Positions 43,901 through 53,511 are shown, numbered from the stretch's first letter. The stretch is DNA of 64,000 nt from JAIVJG01 sp964236735 (GCA_964236735.1 CAXSFM010000001.1:434001-498000), one strand, 5' to 3'. Numbers and translations are program-made. Notes: generated by a model from the sequence alone, not told the origin.

Positions 43901-46900
43901 ACGCGCATGGTCGCGCGACTTTTCCGCATCCAGCAATTCGAGCGCGAGTCGGAAATTCCCGCGCGCGACGTAATAATCGAGCGCGCTCTCGAGGCTCGCG
44001 TGATAGTCCGCCGCATTGTCAACGCCGACGCCGAAAGATTCATCCTTGCGCGCGAGCAGGATTTTCTCTTCGAGCGTATCGAAGCCCGCGCGACGGCTAA
44101 CGTTTTGCAAGAGCGCGAGTGTCGCGTGCCCGTCGCGCGCTTGTAGTGACTCGTCAATGTTGCGTTGGAGAAAATTGTAGAGTGCGGATAACTCGTCGCC
44201 CGTCGCCACTTCGCGCGCCACGCCGCCGACGGCTTCCGGCAACGCACCGTCGAGCGTCTGCACAGACGCGCGCGCGTGCCCCGCGTCCGCGCTACCCTCG
44301 CGCTCCGCTTCGTCCATAAGTTTCGCGCGCAACATCCACAGCCGCCGCGTCACTTCGACGAGGCCGTCGGCGCGGCGCACCGCCTGCACGTAGCCCGTAA
44401 TCTGCGCGGCCTGCAAATCGTTTTTGAGCGGCGCGGCGGCGAGCGCATCGAACGCTTGACGATAAGCCGCGACGGCTTTTTCTTTTTCCACTCCGCGCAG
44501 TCGCGCCGCTTCCGCGAATTGATCTTTGATGCCGGACTGCGTCGGCGTCGGCGCGGCGGCGGGCAGTTTGAGACGCGCAGCGTCGGCTTCTGCGTGACGC
44601 CCCGCCTTCTCCAACATTTCGATGCGCCGCTTAACGTATGTCAGATCGTCGTTCGATAGCTCGCACGCTTTATCAAGCGTCTCCGCCGCCGCGTCATAAT
44701 TTTTTGCGCGGGCATAAACGTCAGCGAGGCCGTCGTAGAGTTCGAGCATCTCCGGCTGGTTGCCGATGGCGGCGCGATAATTCTCGACTGCCGCAGACGT
44801 ATCGCCGCGCGCCTCGTAGATGCGCGCGAGGACGACGTTCCAGCGATAATTTTTGTACGCCTGCCGCGAGGTGCGTAAGTAATAATTTAAGAGTTCGTCC
44901 GCACCGCCGTAGCGCGCGGCGTAAGCGATGGCCGCGTCCAGCTTTTCCTCGTCCTGCGGGTCGCGGTTGATGATTTCGATGTGCTGCTCGATGGCCGACT
45001 TGTAATCTTTTAACCTCGTGAAGGCCGCGATCATTTCATCACGCAACCCGGCGACCTGCTCGTGCAATTCTTTGATGTCAATGTCTTGCGACTTCATCGC
45101 GTTGAGCGTTTCGCGGAAGGAGGCGGCGAGCGCGACGCTGTTGCCGGTGCGGAGATAAATGCGCGCCAGTTCGTGAAAGACGTTAAGGTCGAGCGCGTCT
45201 TCGCGTTGAAGAGAGGCCAGCACAGTCTCCGCTTCGGCGAGACGATTCATGTCCGCCAGACGCGCCGCGAGTTTGCGCGCGAAGACGTAATGAAATTTCC
45301 CCTTCGCGCGCGCCGCGCTTTGCCTGAGCAGGCTGACAGCATTCTCCCGCCGTCCCGTGCGCCAGTGAAAATCCGCCGCTTCGCTGAGGACGCCGTAGTT
45401 CGACGGGTACGTCCGCACCAACTCTTCAAGCGTTGAAGCGGCGGCGCGTTGGTCTCCGTTTTGTTCGTAACTTTCGGCCAGTTGCAGTGCGTCAGAGATA
45501 CGCAAGCGTTGAGATTTCGCCACGCTCGCAAGACGCCGCAGCGCGAGTTGTTCGCCTGCGTGATCTTCTCTGTCGGAAAACATTCCGCGGGCGCGTTGAA
45601 GAAAAGTTTGTGACTCGCTACGCGCCGCTTCCGTCTTGAGCAGCGTGGCCGCCGAGTCCCACTGCCCCGCATCTTTCAGTAGCTCGCCGTATCCGAACAC
45701 GAGCGATGAATCATCCGCGCGCCCGCGTCGCTCGCGCTCGAACGCGACGCGAAACTGTGCGGGCACGTCCGCGTGTTTGAAAAGCGTGAGCAGGCGTTTC
45801 TTCGCGCGCGTGTATTCGGACGACTCCTCGTCAATCCCCTTCGCGTATTCGGCGAGCGCGGCGGGCGTGTGGTGCATCGCTTCTTCAATCGCGCCCGCTT
45901 GAAATGCGTAGAGACGCTGATCGTTTATCCCTGCGCGCAGAGACTTAATCGTCGCGAGCGCGCGGTCGTATTGATAGTAATCCCAGTAGAGCGTCGCCGT
46001 GTCGAGATAGTTCTCCGGCTCGCCGCGTCCCTGCTCGATGAGTTGTTCCCACTCGCCGCCGGCGCGCGTGTAGTCGCCGAGTTCCGCGAATATTTCACCG
46101 GCGCGCGTGCGATATTCGGCGTTCGATGGATGCGCGTCGGCGAGCGTTTGCCCGACGCTCGCGGCTTCTTCGAGAAATTGACGGTTATGCTCGCCGAACG
46201 AGCGCGTGAAGCTGATGAGACGCACGGAAAATTCCGGCGTGTTCGGATACAGGCGATTCAACTCGCGATAGGCGTCAATCGCTTCCTCGTAATTCGAGAG
46301 CCACGCGGCGGCGTCCGCGCGAAAAAGTTTGTAGGGCAGAGTTGCGATGTCGTTTCCCTTTTCGCTCACCTGCGACGCATCAACGCTGCACTTGCTGCGA
46401 GCATCATCGAAACGGGCGCGCAACTCTGTGCGGCTGGCGAGGTGCGCGAGAAATTGTTCGCGAATCGCGGGCGAGACAAAGTAATACTCGGCGACGAGCG
46501 ACTGCCAGTCATTCCATTGCGCGTGGCCGCTGTAATATTTGAGCAGTCCTTCGACGAAGTTGAGATCGTGCGGAAAGCGTTCGTGCGCGAGCGTGTAGAG
46601 TCCGAGATAAAGACGCGCGTCAAAATTATTCGCGCTGCCGCTCGCGCCCGCCTCAATGAATTTTTCGAGATACGCTCGCGCCTCTTCATCGCTCATCTTT
46701 TCCAGCAACTCGCGCGAGTAAGTCTCAAACTCGTCCTTACGGTCGCGCCGCAAAAACCAGCGCGCCAGACGGTCTTGCCAGAGCGTCGTGGGGAAACGCT
46801 TGAGCGTCTCTTTGTAAACGCGCAGTTGCTCATCCAACATGTTCGTCTGGCCGAGCCACTGCAACATCTGCTCGTTAAGCGCCTGCTCTTCAGGATATTT

Positions 46901-48934
46901 TTTCAACTCGCCCGCGTAGAGCGCGAGGATGTCGCCTGTCCGTTTCTCTTCGGCGAGCGAAGCGACGTAGCGCGACAAGACGCTCGCGTAAGTCACCGTC
47001 TCTTCCGTCTTTTCTTCAACGGACGCGAGCGACGTTTGCTCGCTGCCACGCGCTGTCAGGTGGTCGCTGAAAACGGATTGTTCGGAGTAATCGTAAGAAT
47101 TTGTCTCTCCCTCATCCGTTGTGATCGTCACGCCGGGATTCGACTTCGCCGGATACTCCGCAACCGACGGCTGGCTATCGGTCGGCTCAAGCAGGGGCGC
47201 GGCAATCTCTGCGCGGTCGTCTGTTGTTGCAGCGTCGCTTGAAACTTTCGCGGCGGGGATGAGCGGCGTGCCGGGCTGACGGTGTTTGCCGAAGTAATCG
47301 AGGATGCGCGCATAAATTTCGCGCTCGCGTTCGGGCTGTCCGGCGGCGACGTAGGCATCTGCCAGTTTCAAAGCGACCGACGGGTACTGCGGCGCGTCCG
47401 TGTATCTACGCTCGAATTCGGCGAGCGCATCGGCGGCGACCTGCGGCTCTTTCGTCGCGGTGTAGAGGCGCACGATGTCGAGATACATCTGCGCCAGTTC
47501 GGGCGAGGTCGGATACTCGCGCCGGTAAGCGTCGAAGATGCGATAGGCCGCCGCGCGATTGAAATACTTGACGGCGACGCTCTCTTCTTTCTCCAACTCG
47601 CCGCGCGGATTCGTGTCCGACAGAATCAACGAGAGCACGCCGCCGATGATGCCGGGATGAGAGTCTGTGGCCGCGATGTCTTCGTAAAACTTCAGGTCAC
47701 CGCGCGTCAGTGAGAGACGATTGTCTGCGGCGTCCGTCAGCAACTCGAACATTTGATAGAGCACCTGCGCGCGGAGCGGACTTTGCTTCTCCAACTTTCC
47801 ATTCGCGTAGAGCGTGTAGAGAAAACGCGACGCGCCGTCGCCGTCACCGTCGCGAATCAGGAGACGCGCGACGGTGGCGAGTTCGTCCGGCGTCCACTTG
47901 ACGCCGCGCGCGGCACGGGCTTTTTCCAGCCGCGCGAAAATGCCTGCGGTTTCCTGGTAAGCGTGCGTGCGAAAATGAAAGAGCCTGACTGCCGCGTCGT
48001 AGTTCGTCGGGTCTCGCGCGAACGCGCTTTGCAACTCACGACCATAAGCGCGAAAGCGGTCGTGGTCTTTGAGGTAAGTATAAAAACTCTCTGACATCTC
48101 ATCCGGCCAGAACGGATCGAAGGCCGCGCGATAGACGCTCTCCGCCGCGCGCTCGTCGCCCGACGCATCGAGGATGGAAGTCTCCTGTTGCAGAAAGTAG
48201 ATGCGCTGTGCGGGGAAGTTGCCACGAAGCTCGCGCACAGCCTTAAGCGCGCCGGCGTAGTCTTCTTCCTCGACAAGTTTCTCGACGTAATCGGAGACGA
48301 CCGCGAAGACGGAATCATTCTGCGCCACGATGCTTCCGTAAAACTCCGCGCTCAAGTAACGCTCGATTTTATGCACGCGCGCCGTCTCGAACAGTTGACG
48401 CAAAATTTCCGCGCGACGCTCGACGGGCGCGCTCTGCAATTCACGCTCAAGCGTCGCCGCTTCATCCTCAAACCGCGCGCGCCTATGAAAGAACGACGCC
48501 AGTTCTTCCAGAGAAGTTAATTCCTCGTGCGAGTCCGCGACGTAGCTACGCATCTCGCGCTCCGCCTCTTCAAACTGCGCGAGTTGTTCATCCAACTTCG
48601 CGAGACGCAGATGCACGCGCGCGTCGTGCGGATATTTGCGCGCGACATCGGCGAGACGGTTGCGCGCCTCCGCCGTCGGATAGGACACGAGCGCGCGTGC
48701 GCCGAAGAACTCCGCGCGCGTGTAGAGCGCGGACTCGATTTGCGTTTCGACTTCATCTTTCGCACGCGCTGCACCCATCATTTGATGCGCGGCGTCATCG
48801 CTGCCCTCAGCCACAGCGAAGGCCCGGCGCGCGCACAGTCCGCCGGTCAACAATGCAAGTATGACGAAAGCCGCGAAGAGAAATCGTCTGGTTGTTATCT
48901 TCCTGTTGCTCATGTACGACGAAGAGAAGCTCAT
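40976..48934 (-). CDS. Giant TPR-type repeat protein (2,652 aa), envelope cluster
   Basis: Starts at ATG 48934, one base after the stop of the VIT/VWA gene. An upstream TTG (48958) overlapping that gene is rejected. A signal or anchor segment lies at residues about 14-45 (FLFAAFVILALLTGGLC). The remainder is almost entirely alpha-helical with tetratricopeptide spacing, for example ARVHLRLAKLDEQLAQFEEA, EMLELYDGLADVYARAKNYD and DEVANRIELARVLDINNQID, recurring about every 34-40 residues. Acidic Ser/Thr/Glu-rich low-complexity insertions occur near residues 590-670 and around 2,000. No catalytic domain is visible. A superhelical scaffold outside the cytoplasm that binds other proteins is the natural inference. 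Its size is unusual for a single bacterial TPR protein. Confidence 0.88.
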   Translation of the reverse strand: MSFSSSYMSNRKITTRRFLFAAFVILALLTGGLCARRAFAVAEGSDDAAHQMMGAARAKDEVETQIESALYTRAEFFGARALVSYPTAEARNRLADVARKYPHDARVHLRLAKLDEQLAQFEEAEREMRSYVADSHEELTSLEELASFFHRRARFEDEAATLERELQSAPVERRAEILRQLFETARVHKIERYLSAEFYGSIVAQNDSVFAVVSDYVEKLVEEEDYAGALKAVRELRGNFPAQRIYFLQQETSILDASGDERAAESVYRAAFDPFWPDEMSESFYTYLKDHDRFRAYGRELQSAFARDPTNYDAAVRLFHFRTHAYQETAGIFARLEKARAARGVKWTPDELATVARLLIRDGDGDGASRFLYTLYANGKLEKQSPLRAQVLYQMFELLTDAADNRLSLTRGDLKFYEDIAATDSHPGIIGGVLSLILSDTNPRGELEKEESVAVKYFNRAAAYRIFDAYRREYPTSPELAQMYLDIVRLYTATKEPQVAADALAEFERRYTDAPQYPSVALKLADAYVAAGQPEREREIYARILDYFGKHRQPGTPLIPAAKVSSDAATTDDRAEIAAPLLEPTDSQPSVAEYPAKSNPGVTITTDEGETNSYDYSEQSVFSDHLTARGSEQTSLASVEEKTEETVTYASVLSRYVASLAEEKRTGDILALYAGELKKYPEEQALNEQMLQWLGQTNMLDEQLRVYKETLKRFPTTLWQDRLARWFLRRDRKDEFETYSRELLEKMSDEEARAYLEKFIEAGASGSANNFDARLYLGLYTLAHERFPHDLNFVEGLLKYYSGHAQWNDWQSLVAEYYFVSPAIREQFLAHLASRTELRARFDDARSKCSVDASQVSEKGNDIATLPYKLFRADAAAWLSNYEEAIDAYRELNRLYPNTPEFSVRLISFTRSFGEHNRQFLEEAASVGQTLADAHPSNAEYRTRAGEIFAELGDYTRAGGEWEQLIEQGRGEPENYLDTATLYWDYYQYDRALATIKSLRAGINDQRLYAFQAGAIEEAMHHTPAALAEYAKGIDEESSEYTRAKKRLLTLFKHADVPAQFRVAFERERRGRADDSSLVFGYGELLKDAGQWDSAATLLKTEAARSESQTFLQRARGMFSDREDHAGEQLALRRLASVAKSQRLRISDALQLAESYEQNGDQRAAASTLEELVRTYPSNYGVLSEAADFHWRTGRRENAVSLLRQSAARAKGKFHYVFARKLAARLADMNRLAEAETVLASLQREDALDLNVFHELARIYLRTGNSVALAASFRETLNAMKSQDIDIKELHEQVAGLRDEMIAAFTRLKDYKSAIEQHIEIINRDPQDEEKLDAAIAYAARYGGADELLNYYLRTSRQAYKNYRWNVVLARIYEARGDTSAAVENYRAAIGNQPEMLELYDGLADVYARAKNYDAAAETLDKACELSNDDLTYVKRRIEMLEKAGRHAEADAARLKLPAAAPTPTQSGIKDQFAEAARLRGVEKEKAVAAYRQAFDALAAAPLKNDLQAAQITGYVQAVRRADGLVEVTRRLWMLRAKLMDEAEREGSADAGHARASVQTLDGALPEAVGGVAREVATGDELSALYNFLQRNIDESLQARDGHATLALLQNVSRRAGFDTLEEKILLARKDESFGVGVDNAADYHASLESALDYYVARGNFRLALELLDAEKSRDHARDSFDYERLTADYAQLSGDKARELDALRNYYRRTRADSAAKNDEMVARYFAALEEKGAAGRDELRAYALDANSPAHLQLINFLLARGEGELAHEAINAGAQASVWKSARNAEVSLALGEFAQANENYFLNALRWKTVGELVARPTDASRELAGDDWFQLSATYGRWLYKSSAPESHDKSRELLPALIENSPHDAAEQLKLGQWYLSQEDARAAFIHLQLASEAQPDDAQTLASVGAASFILGDKRRADESWARIISSETVSDEAFMLYLETLRHHGLPARAREKLTPLLVKRLQEMSDDDYPSSNDEGKKESLRKLIRAVAATFAKEATKETKEVSTMESPGEPATHKSEPGESASDESASDASAKASYFVKLCEAVPERALLPETLVNENLIARASRGKFYQLLIERSGKMSDSERDYDYVSVLDRVWDAGAAEEVYDHENNFKVSEPDGARVEWQQKYLAYLLEEHHDVDARRLVSEIESELSRRYARPSWLRLAGLQLDVRAGRIEQAVEGLKHLVGVTAGENVSVVAPPDVTRLNEAAAMLRGEKRVAEADSLLEEAEARTLALGKFEGSLFAELSSRAFKKGDAAFGLEVLRAMVKLARSETAPAAEAEVAEWPLVKAHAVTDAKVEAPQVENNLNESEALRLAAETAASSGQFDATIEFRRQLLVAAPDEVANRIELARVLDINNQIDEAVAQLASIIGDRDATRGARWQAVWVAPEIIGERRELWSSLAEGVRAANGADVEMLTATDALALVASGRNREALKLADEAKASDPNPYLKLFCALLHKKSETETDARDRLIEARGGDLDSQAAAAFGFNEDAPLRQLVCLSISLGQPRAALKFAGDDAELQPLKDDVKETVEDADDSNEGEQEAGALPASGKYQTLGARAEMRRAQTRVELLGLLSVAAEGTGDMRRALGFARARLALTVAGAAGRAEAVARVSHLRELQREKSKSGTPRLTIDGQLVARK

Positions 48935-48935
48935 G

Positions 48936-51437
48936 TCAGTTGCGCGCCAGCACTTCAATCTCCAACTCGACGCTCGATTGATTGTGCGCGAAGTCTTCCG
49001 CTGAAATCGTCAGCACGTAACGGCCAGCCGCCAGATTTGGCGAAACGCGCAGAACGCCCGTGTTCGCTTTCTCTCTGTCCGACCAGAAAAGCGGCACGGT
49101 CTGCGCGCCGTACATTTTCGCGTTGAGCCGCGCGGTGTCTCCGTCCGCGCTAACTTTGACGCGCAACTCTTCGCCGGCACGCACCGTCTGCGACGACACG
49201 CTCGCTTGCAGGCGCGGCGCGTGGCTGTCAACGACGAAAGTTTTTTCTTCCTGCGAGCCGTATCCCTGCCTGTCCGTCAACAGCAGACGACAGCGATAAG
49301 TTCCATCCGGCATCCAAGCGGGAGCCAAAAATCTTCCCTCCCAAACTTTTTCCGCGCTCAGGAATCTGAGCGGCAGCGTTTCGCCGAACGGCAGCACGGC
49401 GAACACCGCCGCGACCGACTCGTCCGTCTTGATGCGGATGACGGGATCGCCCGGTTGGATGAGGCGCGGGCGCAGCAGTGCGCGCGGCGCGGCGAGAAAC
49501 GCCGTATAGGGCGTGACGAACTTGTACTTTTGCGAGAGACGAATAATCTCCGCGATGAAATCTTCGCGCTCGCCATTCAGATTTATCTCGTCGAGCAACG
49601 CATCCACGCGCGCGCGCGCCCACAGACGCGGCAGTTGCTCGTGCGTGTCGTCGAGTTCAGGCAGCGACACGGCGCGCGTGAGATTGATATTGTCCCCGCC
49701 GTTGCGACCGCTGATGGAGACGTTGAGTTGGGGCTGAGGTTTTCGATAGCGTCCGACGAAAGCGAAACTTGAGCCGTCGAAGCTGTACGCGCTCGTGGCG
49801 TAAATTTGATAAAGATTTTCCGGCGACGAAGAATCAAATTTCAGATTTTCAATCGCGGGCGTGCCTATCTTGTCGAAAAAAAGTTTGAGCAGCGTCGAGA
49901 TGTCTTCGGTCTCGCGCGCCTGCGCGAAATAGCCGTGCGTCTTGGCGGCGAGTTGTTTGAGCAGCGTTTGGTTGGCGTCGCTGCCGATGGCAAAAGCGAA
50001 GACGCGCGCGGGCGGCGAAGCGTCAACGGAATTTTTCCGCGCTTCAAAACTTTGCAAGATGTTCTTAATGCTCGTCGTGCCGAGCGTCGGGTTGGCGTCG
50101 GAGATGAGGATGATGCTGCGCTCTCCGGTGGGAAAACTCTCCGACGCCTCGCGCGCTTTGGTGAGCGCGCCTTTGATGTCGGTCGCGCCGCCGAGCATCG
50201 AGCCTCTGATGAAATTCGACGCGCGCTCGACGTTCTCCGCGCTCGCGGGCAGCGGCGTCTCTGATAAAAGCGACGTGTCTTCGTTGAAGAGGATGAGATT
50301 GAACGTGTCTCGCGTGGACAGGCCATGCAAAAAATATTCGACCGCCTCAACTGCGCGCGAAAGTTTTTCGCCGTGCATCGAAAGCGACGTATCAAGCAGC
50401 AAAACGACGTTGCGCGGCTGTCGTCCGTCTCGAAGATTTTGAGCGCGCGCGTTTGTGTCCGGCGACATCGCGCCCGCGCCGTTTTCATCCGCGCGCTCGT
50501 TGAAGACGGCGAGCGCCTCGAAATATCCGTCCGGGTTTTGACGTGCAAGCGCGGGGTCTCGCAAATCGTAGGCGGAAATCTGTTCGGGCGCGCGATAGGT
50601 GAGCCACGACAGCGCGCTCTGCGGCACGTCCAGTTTGTAGTCGAAAGCGAAATCGTCTTTCAGTTCGATGTCGCGCGCGTGAAAGTCGCCCTCATACTCA
50701 TTGGGAAGAAATTTGATCGTGCGCGGCGCGTAAGTAGGCGCGCTGAAGTGCGGCGCGGTCAAAGCATTGTCGCTCACGATGCGGACATGGAGGTTGAACT
50801 CAGCGACACGCTGCGCGTCGCCGAACGACGGCTTGAGCGGGAAGCTGAAATGCGACGTGAGACTTTCGACGGGAAGCATCTCGGTGTATTCCAACTCGAT
50901 GCGCTTCGTGCCGAAGGGCGGAATGGGAAACACCTTCGCCGAAAAAGCGGAGTCGCCTTCGTGCTCGTCATCCTGTTGCAGCAGTCCGGGGTCAACCTGT
51001 TGCTGCTTGATGCCCGCGTAGAGCGCACCGGCGCGTCGCTTCTCAAGCATCACGCCGGGAATGCGCGTGTCGCCGTCCCAGATGGCGAAGTCCGAGACGG
51101 AGGCACGCGGCGAGAGCGCGAAGAGGTATTTTCCTTCGAGCGTCTGCGCCGTGTGGCTGTCAAAAATTTGCAGCACGCGGACGCGCGCGTGCCCGTTATC
51201 AATGAGCACGTCCACATTCATCAACTGCAAAGACAGGATAGAGTCGTCCGGCTTATCTTTGAGCGACGAAGGTATCAGCGCGCCCGACTCCGCCGCGCCA
51301 CGTTGCGCGGGATAGAAGAGCGCGAGCAGGCACAACGTCGTCGCCACCGCGAGCGCGACTTTTAATCTCACGCGGCCTCTGCGCTTGCTCCGACAATTTT
51401 TCTCAAGAGTCATTTGCTCACCGGCCTCTTTACTCAT
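48936..51437 (-). CDS. VIT and von Willebrand factor A domain protein, envelope cluster
   Basis: 833 residues from ATG 51437, which overlaps the end of the upstream propeller gene by eight bases; ATG 51413 is an alternative. An N-terminal membrane segment lies at about 28-50. A vault/inter-alpha-trypsin (VIT) domain follows (about 75-210: NVDVLIDNGHARVRVLQIF, ALSPRASVSDFAIWDGDTRI, FGTKRIELEYTEMLPVES). A VWA domain with an intact MIDAS (DTSLS from Asp349, later a Thr in GGATDIKGAL and Asp in LISDANPTLG) implies metal-dependent ligand binding. A C-terminal part contains a helical stretch (VDALLDEINLNGEREDFIAE) and a terminal beta domain (about 730-833). There is no LPXTG-like sorting signal. 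Such proteins usually bind surface or matrix partners; here the giant TPR protein is the obvious candidate. Confidence 0.9.
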   Translation of the reverse strand: MSKEAGEQMTLEKNCRSKRRGRVRLKVALAVATTLCLLALFYPAQRGAAESGALIPSSLKDKPDDSILSLQLMNVDVLIDNGHARVRVLQIFDSHTAQTLEGKYLFALSPRASVSDFAIWDGDTRIPGVMLEKRRAGALYAGIKQQQVDPGLLQQDDEHEGDSAFSAKVFPIPPFGTKRIELEYTEMLPVESLTSHFSFPLKPSFGDAQRVAEFNLHVRIVSDNALTAPHFSAPTYAPRTIKFLPNEYEGDFHARDIELKDDFAFDYKLDVPQSALSWLTYRAPEQISAYDLRDPALARQNPDGYFEALAVFNERADENGAGAMSPDTNARAQNLRDGRQPRNVVLLLDTSLSMHGEKLSRAVEAVEYFLHGLSTRDTFNLILFNEDTSLLSETPLPASAENVERASNFIRGSMLGGATDIKGALTKAREASESFPTGERSIILISDANPTLGTTSIKNILQSFEARKNSVDASPPARVFAFAIGSDANQTLLKQLAAKTHGYFAQARETEDISTLLKLFFDKIGTPAIENLKFDSSSPENLYQIYATSAYSFDGSSFAFVGRYRKPQPQLNVSISGRNGGDNINLTRAVSLPELDDTHEQLPRLWARARVDALLDEINLNGEREDFIAEIIRLSQKYKFVTPYTAFLAAPRALLRPRLIQPGDPVIRIKTDESVAAVFAVLPFGETLPLRFLSAEKVWEGRFLAPAWMPDGTYRCRLLLTDRQGYGSQEEKTFVVDSHAPRLQASVSSQTVRAGEELRVKVSADGDTARLNAKMYGAQTVPLFWSDREKANTGVLRVSPNLAAGRYVLTISAEDFAHNQSSVELEIEVLARN

Positions 51438-53511
51438 GCGACTCGTTCCAGAAACTCGGCTCGATGCGCGCCAGCCCAGCGGTCGTGCCAAAGTACGTTT
51501 GCCGCTCGTCGCACGCGATGCTGAGAACGACGGACGACGGCAACTCATCCTGCAAGTGCGTCCATTTTTGCGAGCGCACATTGAGCGTCCACGCGCCATC
51601 GAGCGTGCCGACGAGCAGCCGCTCGCCGTCCCAGCACATCGCGTTTGGATTAACGAACTGCCGGCCCGTCTCGCGCGTGAAGCCGCGCAACTCGCCCGAC
51701 GGCATCAACTCAAAGACGCCGCCGCCGTAAGTGCCGATGAAGAGACGTTCACCCGCGCGGCAGATGGCCGTCACCCAGTTGTGCGTGAGGTTGGAGTTCG
51801 TGTCGTTGAAGACGCGCGCGACGCGCCCCGACTCGATTTGCGCCAATCCGCCGAGCGTGCCGACGTATGTGGACTGCTCGCCAGTCAGGACGGCGTAGAT
51901 ACTGTTGCCCGGCAAGCCCTGCACGGTCGTCAGGCCGCGCCAGCGTCCGCCCTCGCTGACGGAAAGCCCGCGACTTGTGGCGAGATACAGCGTCTCTGGA
52001 CGTGCGGCTGCCCTTGAGTGTCCCTCGTTCGGATTCGCCAGAGAGGTTCGCACGAAGGCCGCGTGTGTGATTGAGTTACTGAGCAAACCGTCGGCGGTCG
52101 TTAGCCTCTGTGAGCGCAAAGTTGAATCGAAGCGCAGCAAACCTCCCGACGTGGCGACGAGCATCGCTTTTGATTTTGCATCCGGCACGAGCGCGTTGAT
52201 TTCGCGTGCGGCTTCGGTCGAAACGTGCGCATGTCGCTTTCCTTCCGGCGTGAAGATGTCGAGGCCGTTTCTAAAACTGCCCGCCCATAGCTTGCCGTCC
52301 GCGTCGAGCGCGAGCGCGGAGACTGCGTTGCTCGATAGCTCCGGCGACGGTTCCGTCTCTCCGAATCTCATCAACGAAAGCTGGCGCGACTCCATTGCTA
52401 ACTCCGCGCCTTCACGCTTAACCGCGCGCATGACGCCGCGATTACTGAGCAGCCAGACATTTCCATCCACGACGCGCAGGCGACACTCACTGAGGTCAGG
52501 CGGTTTCTCCCAACTCACATCCGAAGCACGCGCCGTTGACCCGGCACGCGGCGTCGTCGCGGGCGAGAGCGCGCGCAACTCACCATCATCAAGACAGGCG
52601 AGCACTTCTTCGCCCTGACGCACGAGGCTGGCGAGCGTCGGCCACGTTGCCAGCGTTTGAAAAACTGTTTGTCCGGCTCCGGTTGATTCGGCAAACAGGC
52701 TGCTGCTGTCACCCGGCGCGAAGGCAAGCGCGAAGTCGGACGCGACAAAGAGATCGCCTTCGCGCTCCGTCACACCGACGATGCGGTTCGACCCCAGCCC
52801 ATCGGCGGAGGTGAAATGTCGCCAGCGTCCGGCTTCTTCAATCCACAAACCGTCGTTGAAAGTTCCGGCGTAGAGTCGCGTCGCTTCGCGCTCAATGAAA
52901 GTGATTTGCAGCAAGCGTTGCCGCTCTGCGCCGCCGGCCTTCAACTCCGTGAAGCGCGCGCCGTCGAAGCTGATGAGGCCGCCGTTGAATGTGCCGACGA
53001 GGAGATGCGCGCCGTCTTCGCGAAGCGCGGTGACCGCCTGCGCGTCGCGATCCGTCCAACGAAAACTCTCGAAATTTTCGCCATCGAAACGGACAAGTCC
53101 CTTCGTGCGCGTGCCGATGTAGAGTTTAGATTTGAAGACGGCGAGACACGTCAGGTCGCTCTCCGGCAACCCGTCGAGCACGGTGTAGTGTCGCAGGAGT
53201 TTCCCTAGTGTCGAGCGTTCGAGGAGGCCGCCGTCCGTCGCGATGAAATAGGAATCGCCGAAGCGCGCGATGTCTCTGGATGCCGCCGTGCTCTGGCGGA
53301 AAGTGATGTCGCGGCGTCGGAGCGGCGCGCGCGCGTTTTTTTCAAACGGTATCTCGTCGCGCCGCGCTTGCGCTTCCCTCTCAAGCGCGAGTTGCCCGCG
53401 CGCATTTTCTCTCACGCGCCACGCGCCGAAGAGAGTCGCCAGCAATACAAGGCAAGACAGCGCGGCGAGCAAACGTCGCTTTGAGCCGTGATGCGTTTCG
53501 AGTTTCGACAT
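51430..53511 (-). CDS. Membrane-anchored beta-propeller protein (two-component regulator propeller repeats), envelope cluster
   Basis: 693 residues. An N-terminal membrane segment (about 11-32, LLAALSCLVLLATLFGAWRV) is followed by a linker and then repeated propeller blades (about 75-690). The repeats show the Reg_prop pattern, a DGLP-SN-I turn between strands: VLDGLPESDL, SADGLGSNRI, TADGLLSNSI, VQGLPGNSI, and blades like KLYIGTRTKGLVRFDGENFE and LLVGTFNGGLISFDGARF. Similar propellers normally sit outside sensor histidine kinases, but no kinase or HTH domain follows here, so this is a stand-alone exported propeller. AGGAAGG lies directly before ATG 53511. It is the first gene of the cluster. 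Ligand unknown. Confidence 0.88.
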   Translation of the reverse strand: MSKLETHHGSKRRLLAALSCLVLLATLFGAWRVRENARGQLALEREAQARRDEIPFEKNARAPLRRRDITFRQSTAASRDIARFGDSYFIATDGGLLERSTLGKLLRHYTVLDGLPESDLTCLAVFKSKLYIGTRTKGLVRFDGENFESFRWTDRDAQAVTALREDGAHLLVGTFNGGLISFDGARFTELKAGGAERQRLLQITFIEREATRLYAGTFNDGLWIEEAGRWRHFTSADGLGSNRIVGVTEREGDLFVASDFALAFAPGDSSSLFAESTGAGQTVFQTLATWPTLASLVRQGEEVLACLDDGELRALSPATTPRAGSTARASDVSWEKPPDLSECRLRVVDGNVWLLSNRGVMRAVKREGAELAMESRQLSLMRFGETEPSPELSSNAVSALALDADGKLWAGSFRNGLDIFTPEGKRHAHVSTEAAREINALVPDAKSKAMLVATSGGLLRFDSTLRSQRLTTADGLLSNSITHAAFVRTSLANPNEGHSRAAARPETLYLATSRGLSVSEGGRWRGLTTVQGLPGNSIYAVLTGEQSTYVGTLGGLAQIESGRVARVFNDTNSNLTHNWVTAICRAGERLFIGTYGGGVFELMPSGELRGFTRETGRQFVNPNAMCWDGERLLVGTLDGAWTLNVRSQKWTHLQDELPSSVVLSIACDERQTYFGTTAGLARIEPSFWNESHE

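Noticed and set aside
45773..47242. 489-codon plus-strand open frame opposite the giant TPR gene
   Set aside because: Shadow of the TPR coding frame; the composition is the complement of helical repeat codons and shows no motif.
51430..53511. Propeller protein considered as a hybrid two-component sensor
   Set aside because: Reg_prop-type blades are present, but the protein ends with the propeller; no histidine kinase, receiver or HTH domain follows.
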